Source: Maricaulis parjimensis (GTDB taxonomy: Bacteria > Pseudomonadota > Alphaproteobacteria > Caulobacterales > Maricaulaceae). Taken from it: a stretch of 64,000 bases of DNA. The notes beneath the pieces were generated by a model that was not told the DNA's origin, did no database searches, and worked only from the letters and a program-made list of their open reading frames with translations. Where the stretch lies: NCBI RefSeq assembly GCF_016817355.1, contig NZ_JADOTT010000003.1, positions 225,001 to 289,000 of the forward strand, in the 5' to 3' direction. The position numbers were made by a program, and so were the translations under genes. This document shows positions 45,440 through 55,302 of this stretch, in pieces (the stretch's first letter is position 1; every line of letters starts with the position of its first letter).

Positions 45440-46717
45440 GTGAGATCGAAAAGTGTGTTTGGTGCTGCGTTGGCGGTCTTGCTGGTTGCGGTACCTGCGA
45501 CGGCCCAGCAGGAGATGACATACTCGCGGGCCCTGCAGGAGGGACGGTATCTGGCTGCACTCGACATGATTGAGCCACCGGCCCACTACCCGCCGGAAGT
45601 GGCCAGCCAGATCGTGGCTCAACTGGAACAGTCGGTCTTCACCATGTCAGGCCGACACTTCCTCGGTTATGGCATGTCTGAAGGATGGAGCGCTCCCCCG
45701 CCTGCCGAGCCACTGAGTGCCGATCTCGCGGGGCTCGAGCCGGTCGATGCGGTGGACGCCATCCTTGAGGCTGCGATCGGCCACCGCATCGTGATCATCA
45801 ACGAAGCCCATAATGACGCCCAGCATCGTGCTTTTGCGACCTTGTTGCTGCGAAGACTGGTGCAGGACGGGTTCACACATTTCGCCGCAGAGACATTCGG
45901 TTTGACCGAGCCGGTCGAGACGGCTGAAGCGCTGGGCTATCCGACGCTCGGGATGGGGTTCTACTCAAGGGAACCGGTTTTCGGAGACCTTGTTCGAACG
46001 GCGATGTCGCTCGACATGGCATTGGTTCGGTATGAAGCCACTGCTGAGCAGCGCTGTTCGGGCGAGTGCGATCAGGCCGCCCAGATTCGGGCGAGGGAGC
46101 GGGCACAGGCGTCCAATCTTGCGGAATTCCTGGAGGCCAATCCCGACAGCCGGGTTGTGGTTTTTGTGGGCTTCCAGCATCTCGATGAGACCGGTGACAC
46201 GGACGGGGATGGTGTCCTCAATGGCTGGATGGCGGCAGAGTTGCAAGCTTTGACTGGGATCGATCCGCTGACGGTCGACCAACAGCAGGGCACAACCTAT
46301 GCCGACCGCATCAGTAATCCCGTTTCTGCGAGCCTGGCGGAGTCCTTTGAACTCACCCGGCCGACGGCGTTCCGGGACGCCGGGAGCGGCTGGTTCAACG
46401 AGGTCCGCCACAGAACCGTCGACATGCTTGTCGTGCACCCCTTCCTCCAAGCGGGCCAAGGCGGCCGTCCGGCCTGGTTGGCAATGGGCGGGTATCGCAG
46501 CCCTCACACCGTCAGCGATCTGCCGGCGCAGGGTCCCTTCCTGGTGCAGGCATTCGTCGCGGGCGAAGGTGAGGGTGCTATCCCGATGGATCAGTATCTG
46601 GTCCGTGAGGAAGAGACCGGCCCGGTGACGTTGATGCTGCCCACGGGCCGGTATCGTCTGGTGCTGCAGCTGCCGGGAGAGGAAGACCGCTCGCTGGGCG
46701 AAATCGAGATCCCCTAG
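45440..46717 (+). CDS. Secreted Tiki/ChaN/EreA-like protein
   Basis: 425 aa from GTG at 45440; GGGAG lies 6 nt upstream and the protein then starts with a good signal peptide ([19 protein letters not shown], cleavage after ATA). The core [18 protein letters not shown]...FAAETFG resembles the E-H motifs of the Tiki/TraB/ChaN/EreA superfamily (metal- or haem-linked hydrolases). [10 protein letters not shown] loop may bind calcium. No close family is named with confidence. The stop shares CTAG with the mutase large-subunit stop. Confidence 0.65.
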   Translation: MRSKSVFGAALAVLLVAVPATAQQEMTYSRALQEGRYLAALDMIEPPAHYPPEVASQIVAQLEQSVFTMSGRHFLGYGMSEGWSAPPPAEPLSADLAGLEPVDAVDAILEAAIGHRIVIINEAHNDAQHRAFATLLLRRLVQDGFTHFAAETFGLTEPVETAEALGYPTLGMGFYSREPVFGDLVRTAMSLDMALVRYEATAEQRCSGECDQAAQIRARERAQASNLAEFLEANPDSRVVVFVGFQHLDETGDTDGDGVLNGWMAAELQALTGIDPLTVDQQQGTTYADRISNPVSASLAESFELTRPTAFRDAGSGWFNEVRHRTVDMLVVHPFLQAGQGGRPAWLAMGGYRSPHTVSDLPAQGPFLVQAFVAGEGEGAIPMDQYLVREEETGPVTLMLPTGRYRLVLQLPGEEDRSLGEIEIP

Positions 46718-48858
46718 GCCAGTTCCTCCTCATTCATGCCCAGGCGTTCCAGCATCACCACCGCACTGTCGGCGATGATCGTGCCGGGCGGGAAGACGGC
46801 GGCAGCGCCCATCTGGCGCAGGACCGGTTCATCATCGGGCGGGATCACACCGCCGACGATGACCAGGATGTCCTCGCGCCCCTGATCGCGTAGCGCATCG
46901 CGCAATTGCGGCACCAGGGTCAGGTGACCGGCAGCAAGCGAGGAGGCCGCTGCGGCGTCCACATTCTCTTGCGCGGCCAGTTCGGCGGCTTCTTCGGGCG
47001 TCTGGAAGAGCGGACCGATCACCACATCCCAGCCCAGATCCATATAGGCCGAGGCGACCACTTTCTGGCCGCGGTCATGACCATCCTGGCCCAGCTTGGC
47101 GATCAGGATTTTCGGCTTCTTGCCATGGCGTTTTGCGAAGGCCTCGGCCATCGCCCGGGCCTTGGCCACGCGATCATCATCGCCGGCCGCTTCGCCATAG
47201 ACACCGGTCACGGCACGGATTTCCGCGACATGGCGGTTGAAGGCCTTTTCCATCGCATCGGAAATTTCGCCGACTGTGGCCTTCGCACGCGCCGCCTTGA
47301 CCGCGAGGTCGAGCAGATTGCCCTGACCCTGTTCAGCGGCGCGGGTGATGTCCTCCAGCGTGCTCTGCACTTCGGCCGGGTCCCGCTCGGCGCGTAGCTT
47401 CTCGAGTTTCTCGATCTGCTGTTTGCGCACCAGGTAATTGTCGACCTTGAGCACCGGCACATCTTCCTCCTCGGCGAGGCGGAATTTGTTGACGCCGGTA
47501 ATGGTCTGGCGGCCGCTATCGATCAGCGCCTGGGTGCGGGCCGCGGCTTCCTCGATGCGAAGCTTGGGAATGCCCGCCTCGATCGCCTTGGCCATGCCGC
47601 CCTGGGCGTCGACCTCGGCGATATGGTCAAGCGCGCGGGCCGCGAGATCATGGGTCAGGCGCTCGATATAATGGCTGCCACCCCAGGGATCGATCGCATC
47701 GCAAAGATGCGCTTCACCGGCCAGCAGGAGCTGGGTGTTCCGCGCGATCCGGGCCGAGAAATCCGTCGGCAGGGCCAGCGCTTCGTCCAGCGAATTGGTG
47801 TGCAGGGACTGGGTGTGCCCGTCCACAGCCGCGATGGCTTCCAGCGCCGTGCGGCCGACATTGTTGAACACATCCTGTGCCGCCAGCGACCAGCCGGAAG
47901 TCTGGCAGTGCGTGCGCAGACAGATCGACTTGTCCGACTTGGGATTGAAGCGTTCCTTCACCAGCTTCGCCCAAAGCAGGCGCGCAGCCCGCAGCTTGGC
48001 GATCTCCATGAAGACATTCATGCCGATGCCGAAGAAGAAGGAGAGGCGCGGCGCGAAGGCGTCCACGTCGAGGCCCGCATCAATCCCGGTCTGGATGTAT
48101 TCCAGACCGTCCGCGATCGTATAGGCCAGTTCCAGGTCCGCCGGCGCGCCGGCTTCCTGCATGTGATAGCCGGAGATCGAGATCGAGTTGAACCGCGGCA
48201 TGTGTGTCGAGGTGTACTCGAAAATGTCCGAGATGATCCGCATCGAAGGCGAGGGCGGATAGATATAGGTATTGCGGACCATGAACTCCTTGAGAATGTC
48301 GTTCTGGATCGTCCCCGAGAGTTGTTCCGGCTTCACGCCCTGTTCCTCGGCCGCCACGATATAGAGCGCCATCACCGGCAGGACGGCGCCATTCATCGTC
48401 ATCGAGACTGACATCTGGTCCAGCGGAATGCCGTCGAACAGGGTGCGCGTGTCGTAAATGCTGTCGATCGCCACGCCAGCCATGCCGACATCGCCCGCCA
48501 CGCGCGGATGGTCGCTGTCATAGCCGCGGTGCGTGGCCAGGTCGAAAGCGACCGAGAGGCCCTTCTGGCCGGCGGCCAGATTGCGGCGATAGAAGGCGTT
48601 GGAATCCTCGGCGGTGGAGAAACCGGCATATTGCCGGATCGTCCAGGGCCGCTGCAGGAACATGGTCGGATAGGGGCCGCGCACGAAGGGGGCCGCACCC
48701 GGAACCGAGCCCAGGAAGTCGATACCCTCGGCATCGCTGGCGCGGTATTGCGGCTGGACGGCAATGCCCTCCGCCGTGTTCCAGGCCTCGCGGCTTCCGG
48801 TGCCGGCGCTATGGGCTTCGCCCAGATCGATCATCGTGAAATCGGGGAAAGTGCTCAT
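46714..48858 (-). CDS. mutB: Methylmalonyl-CoA mutase, large (alpha) subunit
   Basis: 714 aa. Interconverts methylmalonyl-CoA and succinyl-CoA with adenosylcobalamin, ending propionate and branched-chain amino-acid breakdown. Substrate-barrel motifs: [18 protein letters not shown] near 90, then [11 protein letters not shown]. The C-terminal cobalamin domain has the DxHxxG motif in [12 protein letters not shown]. Length equals known large subunits. Overlaps the small-subunit gene by 4 nt. Confidence 0.97.
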   Translation of the reverse strand: MSTFPDFTMIDLGEAHSAGTGSREAWNTAEGIAVQPQYRASDAEGIDFLGSVPGAAPFVRGPYPTMFLQRPWTIRQYAGFSTAEDSNAFYRRNLAAGQKGLSVAFDLATHRGYDSDHPRVAGDVGMAGVAIDSIYDTRTLFDGIPLDQMSVSMTMNGAVLPVMALYIVAAEEQGVKPEQLSGTIQNDILKEFMVRNTYIYPPSPSMRIISDIFEYTSTHMPRFNSISISGYHMQEAGAPADLELAYTIADGLEYIQTGIDAGLDVDAFAPRLSFFFGIGMNVFMEIAKLRAARLLWAKLVKERFNPKSDKSICLRTHCQTSGWSLAAQDVFNNVGRTALEAIAAVDGHTQSLHTNSLDEALALPTDFSARIARNTQLLLAGEAHLCDAIDPWGGSHYIERLTHDLAARALDHIAEVDAQGGMAKAIEAGIPKLRIEEAAARTQALIDSGRQTITGVNKFRLAEEEDVPVLKVDNYLVRKQQIEKLEKLRAERDPAEVQSTLEDITRAAEQGQGNLLDLAVKAARAKATVGEISDAMEKAFNRHVAEIRAVTGVYGEAAGDDDRVAKARAMAEAFAKRHGKKPKILIAKLGQDGHDRGQKVVASAYMDLGWDVVIGPLFQTPEEAAELAAQENVDAAAASSLAAGHLTLVPQLRDALRDQGREDILVIVGGVIPPDDEPVLRQMGAAAVFPPGTIIADSAVVMLERLGMNEEELA

Positions 48859-50285
48859 TGGGCGGCCTCCTCGAAATCTGCCGCCAGCCGCATGGCCGTC
48901 AGCGCGCCTTCCGGTGCGTCCGGTTCGGGCCAGCGGTCCAGCGTTTCCACCGCCCGCGGGTCCGGGTCGACATATTGGGTGACGCCCAGGATCGGCGTCT
49001 GGCCGTCTTCAATCAGGGCCAGGCGCTTGTCGCGGACCTCGCGGATATCCTCTTGCAGCCAGCCTTTGGCGAAGGCCTCGACCAGCCCGCCCTTGGCTTC
49101 GATCGTCTGGAACAGGGCCCAGGCCTCCCGGGCGAGACCATCCGACAGGCTTTCATGCAAATAGGAGCCGGCGGCCGGATCGGTGACCGCGCCGAGATGG
49201 CTCTCCTCGGCCAGCAGGATGTGCAGATTGCGGGCCACGCGGCGGGCAAACCCGGTCGGGCGTCCGATGGCCTCGGTCAGCGGGCGCACTGTGATGGCAT
49301 CAGCCCCACCGGCCGCCGCGGCAAAGCCGGCGCAGGCATTGCGGATCAGATTGGTCCAAGGATCCTTGGCCGACAGCATGCGGGCCGAGGTGCTGGCCTG
49401 CAGGCTCAGCCGCGTGGCGTCGCCTGTTGCACCGAAGCTCTCGACAATCCGCGCAAAGATGCGGCGGGCCGCGCGCAGTTTGGCGATGGTCAGATGGATG
49501 TCCGCATCGGCCGACAGGCGCGCCTCGATCAGGCCGGCCGCGCTGTTCGCGTCCAGGCCAGCCTCCATCATTAGCCGCATATAGGTCGCCGCCGAGGCCG
49601 CCATCAGGGCCAGTTCCTGGGTCTCCGATCCGCCGGCCTCGAAGGCCAGGGCCGCTTCCAGGCGGAAGACTTTCAGCTGCGGGAAGGCTTCGCGGGTCAG
49701 TTGGACCAGATCGACAGCCTTGGGGAAGCATTGATCATCCAGGGCGATACCCTGACGCGCGGCCCGCTCGATCGGGTGCAGGCCCAGCCCGCCGCCCAGC
49801 GTCTCGCCATCCAGCCGGCGCTTGGCGAACAGGGCGAGCAGGAGGTGGGCGTGATGACCCTGGCCGTTCAGGCTGTCCAGATGGATCGGAGCGATCGAGA
49901 GGTCGACCCCCTTCAGGGCCGCATCCAGCAGTTCGAGTTCATTGGCCTTGAGCCCGAAAGCGCCGGTCGAATCGAGGCGCAATTCCAGTTCGGATACACC
50001 GCCCATGAGATCATCCAGGGCTGCCGTATTGGCGCGTTCAGGATCGGCTTCCACAAGGGTCTGGCGCATGCCCCAGGGCAGGTCGAGGTCGCGCGGGGCC
50101 GTATCCACCGCATGCGTGCCCTCAGGCCGGTCAAAGAAAACCGGGCCGCGCTTGATGCCGTCAATCGTCTCGCGATTCAGGGTGTCGAACTGGGCGCCGC
50201 GAAGCGCTTTTTCTGCCAAGCCTTGCCAGGCTGAGGCTTCAATAGCCGGAAATCCCGCAGCCAAGGCGCGGATAGTATCACTCAT
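48855..50285 (-). CDS. mutA: Methylmalonyl-CoA mutase, small (beta) subunit
   Basis: 476 aa from ATG at 50285 behind GAGGAGAGG; the longer frame adds an unlikely 15-residue start. Catalytically inactive homologue that supports the large subunit: barrel part only (for example [19 protein letters not shown]), ending near residue 476 with no cobalamin-binding domain, so shorter than the 600-aa small subunits of actinobacteria. First gene of the two-gene operon. Confidence 0.93.
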   Translation of the reverse strand: MSDTIRALAAGFPAIEASAWQGLAEKALRGAQFDTLNRETIDGIKRGPVFFDRPEGTHAVDTAPRDLDLPWGMRQTLVEADPERANTAALDDLMGGVSELELRLDSTGAFGLKANELELLDAALKGVDLSIAPIHLDSLNGQGHHAHLLLALFAKRRLDGETLGGGLGLHPIERAARQGIALDDQCFPKAVDLVQLTREAFPQLKVFRLEAALAFEAGGSETQELALMAASAATYMRLMMEAGLDANSAAGLIEARLSADADIHLTIAKLRAARRIFARIVESFGATGDATRLSLQASTSARMLSAKDPWTNLIRNACAGFAAAAGGADAITVRPLTEAIGRPTGFARRVARNLHILLAEESHLGAVTDPAAGSYLHESLSDGLAREAWALFQTIEAKGGLVEAFAKGWLQEDIREVRDKRLALIEDGQTPILGVTQYVDPDPRAVETLDRWPEPDAPEGALTAMRLAADFEEAAQ

Positions 50286-50456
50286 CGTGCTGTCCTCTCC
50301 TCGCGCGCCTCCCCGGCCAGAGAGCGCCACACGGGCAGGAGAAAAGGCACCAAGCCCTCGAAGGTCAAGTACGGATGCAGATCAGGGACAGTCGCGCGTG
50401 AAATCCGCAGGCCGGACCCTGTGCTCCAGGCTGATGCAAAGCCTTGGAGAGCAGCA

Positions 50457-51188
50457 ATGAGTGAAACCAGTCCGAACCTGAACCTGCCCCTGATCCAGCC
50501 GGCCCAGGCACAAAAACATGTCACCGTGAATGAAGCCCTCTTGCGGTTGGACCTGCTCACCCAGGCCTGTGTCGAGAGCCGCTCATTGGGCGTGCAGCCA
50601 GCCAGTCCGCAAAATGGCCAAGCCTGGATCGTGCCGGATGGGGCAACCGGCGCCAACTGGTCAGGATTCGCAGCCGGGGAGCTCGCTCTTTATCGCGACG
50701 GGGCCTGGCACAAAGTCTCGCCACTCGATGGCTGGTCCGTCCATGTCCGCGATGAGGGGCTGCCCGTCCGTTTTGATGGACTGCTGCAGAGTTGGCGGAT
50801 GGCCTCCCAGCGTTCGCCCCTGGCTCAGGGGCTCAATAATGCCAGCCTCGATGTCCAGATCATCAGCGAAACCCTGACCGGCCTGACAGGCAGCCAAGTC
50901 AGCACAGTACAACTCATTCCGGAACGCGCCATTCTGCTCGCCGTGTCCATCCGGGTCAGTGAGACCGTCACCGGTGCCACGAGTTTTGATTGCGGCCTGG
51001 CTGGCGAGGCCAGCGCCTTCGGTGGATCGCTGGGCGTGTTGTCAGGCAGTACGAATATCGGCGTGGTCGGGCCGCGTCCCTTTTATGCCGACACACCGGT
51101 CATACTGACGGCCAATGGTGGAGATTTCACGGGCGGCAGTGTCGATATCGCCTTCCACCTCTTGCGGTTTACCGCCCCGGCGGGCTGA
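50457..51188 (+). CDS. DUF2793 protein (gene-transfer-agent head-spike/tail-fibre type)
   Basis: 243 aa from ATG at 50457 with GGAGAG 6 nt before. The N-terminus SETSPNLNLPLIQPAQAQKHVTVNEAL is the DUF2793 signature, found in phage and gene-transfer-agent fibre or head-spike proteins such as GhsA/GhsB of Rhodobacter. The C-terminal half is beta-rich, Ser/Thr/Gly-heavy, suited to trimeric receptor or glycan binding. No other phage or GTA gene is nearby. Its last 20 nt overlap the convergent peptidase gene. Confidence 0.8.
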   Translation: MSETSPNLNLPLIQPAQAQKHVTVNEALLRLDLLTQACVESRSLGVQPASPQNGQAWIVPDGATGANWSGFAAGELALYRDGAWHKVSPLDGWSVHVRDEGLPVRFDGLLQSWRMASQRSPLAQGLNNASLDVQIISETLTGLTGSQVSTVQLIPERAILLAVSIRVSETVTGATSFDCGLAGEASAFGGSLGVLSGSTNIGVVGPRPFYADTPVILTANGGDFTGGSVDIAFHLLRFTAPAG

Positions 51189-52203
51189 TCGCCTTCACAA
51201 GGTCCGTCATGATCCGATTGAGCACGGCTTGTGTAGTCTCGGTCATGCCATGGCCATTGACCGGAACCAGGTCGAACCCGGCATGGGGACAAGCTTCGGC
51301 CAGCTCGAAAGCGGCGCTGGCAGGGCAGACCATGTCATAGCGCGACTGCAGGATATGCATGGGGATATCGGCGAGGCGCGACGCGTCCCGCAAGAGCTGG
51401 TCGGGTTCCAGAAAACAGTCATTCAGGAAGTAGTGCGCTTCGATCAGCGAATGCGCTGCAATGAATTTCTCACCACGTGTCTTCAACCCGTCGCGCACAG
51501 CCTCGGCCGGATTGTCCAGATAGGAAAGCCGGTCCTCATACTCGGTCCAGCGGTAGAGAGCCGACTGCCGCAGATCATCCAGCGCTGTCGCCGGGTCTTT
51601 GAGCGCGGCCTCAAGGTCTTCCAGACCATTCGCGACTTCTGCCTTCATGGCCTCGAAATACCACTCCATCGTCGCGCGAACCGATGAACGGGCAGTTTCG
51701 GGAACCGGCGCAATGAAATGCGCAAACGCGTCGGGAAAGGCCATGCGCGCGCCATTGGGGCCCTGCAGCCAGTCCATGTCCTGCGGCCGGCCCAGGAATA
51801 TCCCTTCCACCACCAGGCCCAGAACCCGCTCCGGATGCGTCTGTGCATAGGCCAGCGCCAGCGTCGATCCCCAGGACGGGCCGAACACGATCCAGCGTTC
51901 AATACCGAGATGATCCCGCAGCGCCTCGATATCCGCGATCAAATGCTGCGTCGTGTTGGCGGTCAGATCGAGATGCGGTGTCGACCGGCCGCAGCTGCGT
52001 TGGTCGAACAGGACCAGATTGAACACATCCGGATCGAACATGCGCCGGTATTTAGGTGCCGCGCCCGAGCCGGGACCGCCATGCAGGAAGAGCAGGGGCA
52101 GGCCGTCGGGATTGGCGCACAGATCATAGGCCAGGTCATGCCCGTCCGTGACCGCCAGACGGCCGGTTGAACGGGGTTCGATCGCGTCAAAATAATGGGA
52201 CAT
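51169..52203 (-). CDS. pip: Prolyl iminopeptidase
   Basis: 344 aa alpha/beta hydrolase. HGGPGSGAAPKYRRMFDP with the oxyanion HGGPG, FDQRSCGRSTPH, nucleophile S110 in GPSWGSTLALA, and a catalytic His in PVNGHGMTE. Removes N-terminal proline from peptides in the cytoplasm. Slightly longer than the usual 310-320 aa because of loops around the lid. Its end overlaps the DUF2793 gene by 20 nt. Confidence 0.92.
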   Translation of the reverse strand: MSHYFDAIEPRSTGRLAVTDGHDLAYDLCANPDGLPLLFLHGGPGSGAAPKYRRMFDPDVFNLVLFDQRSCGRSTPHLDLTANTTQHLIADIEALRDHLGIERWIVFGPSWGSTLALAYAQTHPERVLGLVVEGIFLGRPQDMDWLQGPNGARMAFPDAFAHFIAPVPETARSSVRATMEWYFEAMKAEVANGLEDLEAALKDPATALDDLRQSALYRWTEYEDRLSYLDNPAEAVRDGLKTRGEKFIAAHSLIEAHYFLNDCFLEPDQLLRDASRLADIPMHILQSRYDMVCPASAAFELAEACPHAGFDLVPVNGHGMTETTQAVLNRIMTDLVKAISPPGR

Positions 52204-52250
52204 GACGTCAGGCTAGCCTTGTGTCCGGCTCGACGCCAAGAGCGATGGCA

Positions 52251-52703
52251 TCAGCGGTGAACATCCAGCAGAGGGCGAGCGGCCCGGCTGGCCTGTTGGA
52301 GGCTGGAGAGCGCCGCGTCCGGGGTGTCGGCATGAGGCCCGTCCAGTTGGCCGCCGATCAGCACCGTGCTCGACCATTCGCAATCGCCATCGCGGTGCAC
52401 GGCTTCCACCTCGTGGACCAGAATGTCCGGACCATCCGCGATCGGGCTGTAGACGGGACGAACGGTCTGACCCAGGCCGCTTTCCACCTGGCTCTTGGCT
52501 GCGTCCAGATCCAGCGGGCAGGCCTGACGGGCGTCCAGATCGTCGGTGATGTTGATGAACGTATAGACCAGTTCGCGCTGGGGCAGGGGTTCCGGCAGGA
52601 TTCCGGCGGCACGCAGTTCCGGCGTGAACACGACCAGCGCACTGGCGGCCGACCCCGTCACGGCCAGCGCCATCGCGGCCCGGAAAACATCAGAACGAAA
52701 CAT
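52251..52703 (-). CDS. Hypothetical exported or anchored protein
   Basis: 150 aa from ATG at 52703 (GGGGGATTGCCGGGC upstream). Hydrophobic N-terminus (AAMALAVTGSAASALVVF) acts as signal or anchor; the remainder is soluble with two cysteines (ARQACPLD and DGDCEWS). No family recognised. It lies on the minus strand between two hydrolase genes, with 47-89 nt gaps. Confidence 0.6.
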   Translation of the reverse strand: MFRSDVFRAAMALAVTGSAASALVVFTPELRAAGILPEPLPQRELVYTFINITDDLDARQACPLDLDAAKSQVESGLGQTVRPVYSPIADGPDILVHEVEAVHRDGDCEWSSTVLIGGQLDGPHADTPDAALSSLQQASRAARPLLDVHR

Positions 52704-52792
52704 GCCCGGCAATCCCCCGTCGAACGCGGGCAAACTAGGCGGGCCGGGCGTCCGCGTCCAGATAGGAAAGACGTCCGGCCCTGTCCCATGGT

Positions 52793-53860
52793 CTATTTGC
52801 GCTGAGACGGTGCCAGCAGCGCACGGGCTAGTGCGCGTTCCACGCTGTCAGGATCCACCTCCCATTGGTCTGATGTCACGAAAATCGCCACATCATGATC
52901 GGCGTAATAGCGCCAGTGTCCGTTGAAGGCCCGGCTGCCGCCATTGTGCCAATAGACCCGGCCCAGTTGGGGCAGATCTTCCACGACAAGGCCGTAGCCA
53001 TAATGGCTTGGCGCATTTTCACCTTCCTGTTCATAGGGTTGATGGGCGCGTTCCGTTGCCGCCTGGCCGGTTAGCGCCCCGGTCTCATAGGCCCGGATCC
53101 AGGCCAGCATGTCCGACGGTGTGGAGAGCATTCCCCCATTGCCGATCAGGTGCCAGGACGCACGGTCGCCACCCCAGGAAACCTCCGTCACGGCTTGGCC
53201 CCCAGACGTTGCGCAGCATTGCGACTCATAACCGGTGTGCGTCAGCCCGGCCGGTTCGAGGAAATGGCGACCCAGATAGGTGTCGAATGCTTCACCGGTC
53301 GCGACTTCCACCACGGCAGCCAGAATGGAATAGCCGACATTGGAATACTCGTAGCGCGTACCCGGCTCGGAGAGGAGCGGTGTCGACCAAGCGCGGGCGA
53401 GATAGGCGTCTCGGTCCAGATACTCGGTGTCCTCGCCCAGTGCATGCGGCAAGCCAGCTGTGTGGGTGAGCATTTGGTGCAGGGTGATCCCCGCCTTTTC
53501 GGCCGGGACATCAGCAAAGATTTCAGCCAGCGTCGTTCCGGGGAACAGTTCGCCGTCCTCGATCAGGCGGGCCAGCACCATCCCGGTCAGGCTCTTGGAC
53601 ATGGAGAGGATGTCGATTTGTGAATCAGGGCCGAAGTGCATGTCGGCGCTGTCTTCACCGCGGGCATACACGGTCTGTCCCTGATGCGAGATCATGACAT
53701 AGCCGGTGAAACCGGCCTCCACCAATCGGTCAAAGGTCGCGTCCAGCCGGGGCCGGACATGTTCCTCAGACAGGGACGGGCGGTCGCCAGCCTGGGCACA
53801 GGCTGCCGGAGGCAGGGCCAGCAGGCTCAGGCCCAGGGCCAGACATGCGAAACGGGTCAT
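52793..53860 (-). CDS. Beta-lactamase class C-like secreted serine hydrolase
   Basis: 355 aa with a signal peptide (cleavage near ACAQA). Class C/esterase motifs: SMSK (S86-K89), Y172-S-N174 in YEYSNVGY, and HNGG in YWHNGGS. More likely an esterase or D-peptidase than an antibiotic-resistance enzyme, given the HNGG third box. Divergent from the winged-helix regulator gene across about 90 nt, which may link their control. Confidence 0.88.
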   Translation of the reverse strand: MTRFACLALGLSLLALPPAACAQAGDRPSLSEEHVRPRLDATFDRLVEAGFTGYVMISHQGQTVYARGEDSADMHFGPDSQIDILSMSKSLTGMVLARLIEDGELFPGTTLAEIFADVPAEKAGITLHQMLTHTAGLPHALGEDTEYLDRDAYLARAWSTPLLSEPGTRYEYSNVGYSILAAVVEVATGEAFDTYLGRHFLEPAGLTHTGYESQCCATSGGQAVTEVSWGGDRASWHLIGNGGMLSTPSDMLAWIRAYETGALTGQAATERAHQPYEQEGENAPSHYGYGLVVEDLPQLGRVYWHNGGSRAFNGHWRYYADHDVAIFVTSDQWEVDPDSVERALARALLAPSQRK

Positions 53861-53953
53861 GCTTGATTTCCTTTTATTTTCGCGGAAGGTGCGGGAAAGG
53901 CGGTTTCGCTAGATATCGTGGCCCTGCCTGACCTGACGAAAACGTTTCGAAAC

Positions 53954-54508
53954 ATGTCCGACCTTGCCCATAAGCCAGTCTCGAATTCGTCCGTGCGCTG
54001 TGTGCGGATCGGCGAGGCCGTGTGCGATCTCAATGCCGGTCTGGTCCGGTGTGCCGGGCGGGACGACCGGCTGGAACCGCGCCTGGCCGGCGTGCTCGCG
54101 CTTCTTGTCCAGCGCGCACCCGACGCGATTTCCCGCGATGAGTTTCTGGATCTGGTCTGGGACGGCGAGGGGAGTGACGAAGCGCTCACCCAGTCCATTT
54201 CCCGCCTGCGCCGCCTGCTGGGCGATGCTGGGGCTATCAAGACGCATCCGCGGATTGGCTACAGTCTCGCGAGGCCTGCGGAACCGGCGCGCCCGGCTGA
54301 ACCGGGCGTCACGCTTGCCGGACATCCTGCCATCGGGTTTGCCCGCCGGAATCCCGGCCTGTCAGTGGCGGTGGGTGTGTTGCTGGTCTTTGCCGTGGTC
54401 GCAGCCATCCGCCTTCTGGCGCCTCCGCCCGACCGCGAAATCGAATTCATCGTGCAGGACTCTGAAACCGGTGAAGTCGAGTTCGAAGTCCTGCAGGGCG
54501 GGAATTGA
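53954..54508 (+). CDS. Membrane-tethered winged-helix regulator (CadC/ToxR-like, short)
   Basis: 184 aa if started at ATG 53954; GTG at 53918 would add 12 residues, and neither has a clear ribosome site. The DNA-binding winged helix (OmpR/PhoB fold) spans about residues 30-95: RLEPRLAGVLALL, DEFLDLVW, ALTQSISRLRRLLGD, THPRIGYSL. A single membrane helix follows (SVAVGVLLVFAVVAAIRLL, about 140-160) and only about 30 residues of tail (IEFIVQDSETGEVEFEVL). Such proteins sense envelope signals; here the sensor part is almost absent. Confidence 0.8.
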   Translation: MSDLAHKPVSNSSVRCVRIGEAVCDLNAGLVRCAGRDDRLEPRLAGVLALLVQRAPDAISRDEFLDLVWDGEGSDEALTQSISRLRRLLGDAGAIKTHPRIGYSLARPAEPARPAEPGVTLAGHPAIGFARRNPGLSVAVGVLLVFAVVAAIRLLAPPPDREIEFIVQDSETGEVEFEVLQGGN

Positions 54509-54532
54509 GGAGCTGCCGTTCGGGTGACGGCG

Positions 54533-54727
54533 TCAGCGCAGGAAGAAATAGGCCAGCGCGACCAGGGCCCAGAACACAATCATGATCGCGAACCCGTTGA
54601 TCAGGCCGCGTGCCGGGCGCGACGGATCATCCTGTTCCGGCGTTTCAGGCGCAGCGTCGGCGGAACGGGACTCAGAACTCTTCCGCTTCGGTGGCGTGTC
54701 GAGCAGGGTCGTGGAATAGGGTTTCAA
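54533..54727 (-). CDS. Small 64-aa tail-anchored membrane protein
   Basis: TTG start at 54727, no clear ribosome site. N-terminal polar, Pro/Ser-rich half (PKRKSSESRSADAAPETPEQ), then one C-terminal membrane helix INGFAIMIVFWALVALAYFF. Convergent with the winged-helix regulator gene, 24 nt apart. It may start elsewhere or be spurious; composition suits a genuine small membrane protein. Confidence 0.45.
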   Translation of the reverse strand: MKPYSTTLLDTPPKRKSSESRSADAAPETPEQDDPSRPARGLINGFAIMIVFWALVALAYFFLR

Positions 54728-54867
54728 GGCACTGTTGGGGTTGCGTGGATACTCAGGGTTTCAACTCAGGCCGTCTGGGTAACACGGTTCGCCCAGCCGC
54801 CAAAACATTTGCGCGTAGAATGGGATGCCTCTGGAACAGGTTCGCCTGAAGGGCTCGATGTCCCCTC

Positions 54868-54905
54868 CATCGGAGGCGTTTGCGAAGCAAACCGGCGTGA
54901 GATCA
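54868..54905 (-). repeat. 38-nt palindromic intergenic repeat, copy 1
   Basis: Centred on the palindrome GTTTGC-GAA-GCAAAC (54878-54892), flanked by CATCGGAG on one side and GCGTGAGATCA on the other. It matches the copy at 55079-55116 in 35 of 38 positions. Confidence 0.75.
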
Positions 54906-55078
54906 CAACCGCAGCTCCGCACCGCTCTCTGCCCTGCAGCCTTGAGCGCATTCCATGTGAGCATCGACCCTGACACCGTCAGGGCGTGCCGGGACTCGGG
55001 TCGAGCGGAGCGGGAACAATCAAAAAAACCGGGCCAAAGGCGCAAGCGCGACTGCGCGCCAGCCCCTGATGGGCCGCC

Positions 55079-55116
55079 CATCGGAGACGTTTGCGAAGCA
55101 AACTGTCGTGAGATCA
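55079..55116 (-). repeat. 38-nt palindromic intergenic repeat, copy 2
   Basis: Same palindrome GTTTGC-GAA-GCAAAC at 55089-55103 with the same flanks, 211 nt from copy 1 and 6 nt beyond the 3' end of tRNA-Thr. As RNA on either strand the palindrome forms a 6-bp hairpin. Confidence 0.75.
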
Positions 55117-55122
55117 AGAAAA

Positions 55123-55197
55123 TGGTGCCGCTAGAGTGAATTGAACACTCGACCTCTCCCTTACCAAGGGAACGCTCTACCCCTGAGCTATAGCGGC
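55123..55197 (-). tRNA. tRNA-Thr (GGU)
   Basis: On the minus strand: acceptor GCCGCTA pairs with TAGCGGC, D-arm TAGCTCAGGGGTAGAGC, anticodon loop TTGGTAA with GGU flanked by a TTCCC/GGGAG stem, T-arm GTTCAAT. Discriminator A and an encoded CCA (55123-55125). 75 nt. Confidence 0.95.
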
Positions 55198-55230
55198 GCA
55201 CCGGGTGCCTGTCGGCAAACGAGAGCCGGG

Positions 55231-55259
55231 CATATAACGCACCGTGCCGCCGACGCCAA
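55231..55259 (-). promoter_or_regulatory. Promoter of tRNA-Thr
   Basis: Minus-strand TTGGCG (55254-55259) and TATATG (55231-55236) with a 17-nt spacer, about 34 nt before the mature 5' end. Confidence 0.6.
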
Positions 55260-55302
55260 GAGTGTCTTGACGTGATGTGCAGCGTTCGGCAGGACGAATT
55301 AC

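Larger units (their letters stand above)
54728..55122 (-). other. Non-coding region downstream of tRNA-Thr with repeats
   Basis: No gene I can support. It holds two copies of a 38-nt repeat (entries at 54868 and 55079), a local stretch of seven A residues at 55021-55027 and GC-rich segments between. Open frames here are made of repeat sequence and are not credible proteins. Confidence 0.6.

Noticed and set aside
52793-53860. Reading as a true antibiotic-resistance beta-lactamase
   Set aside because: The class C-like fold is clear, but the third box HNGG and general sequence fit esterase/D-peptidase-type hydrolases; no resistance context is present.
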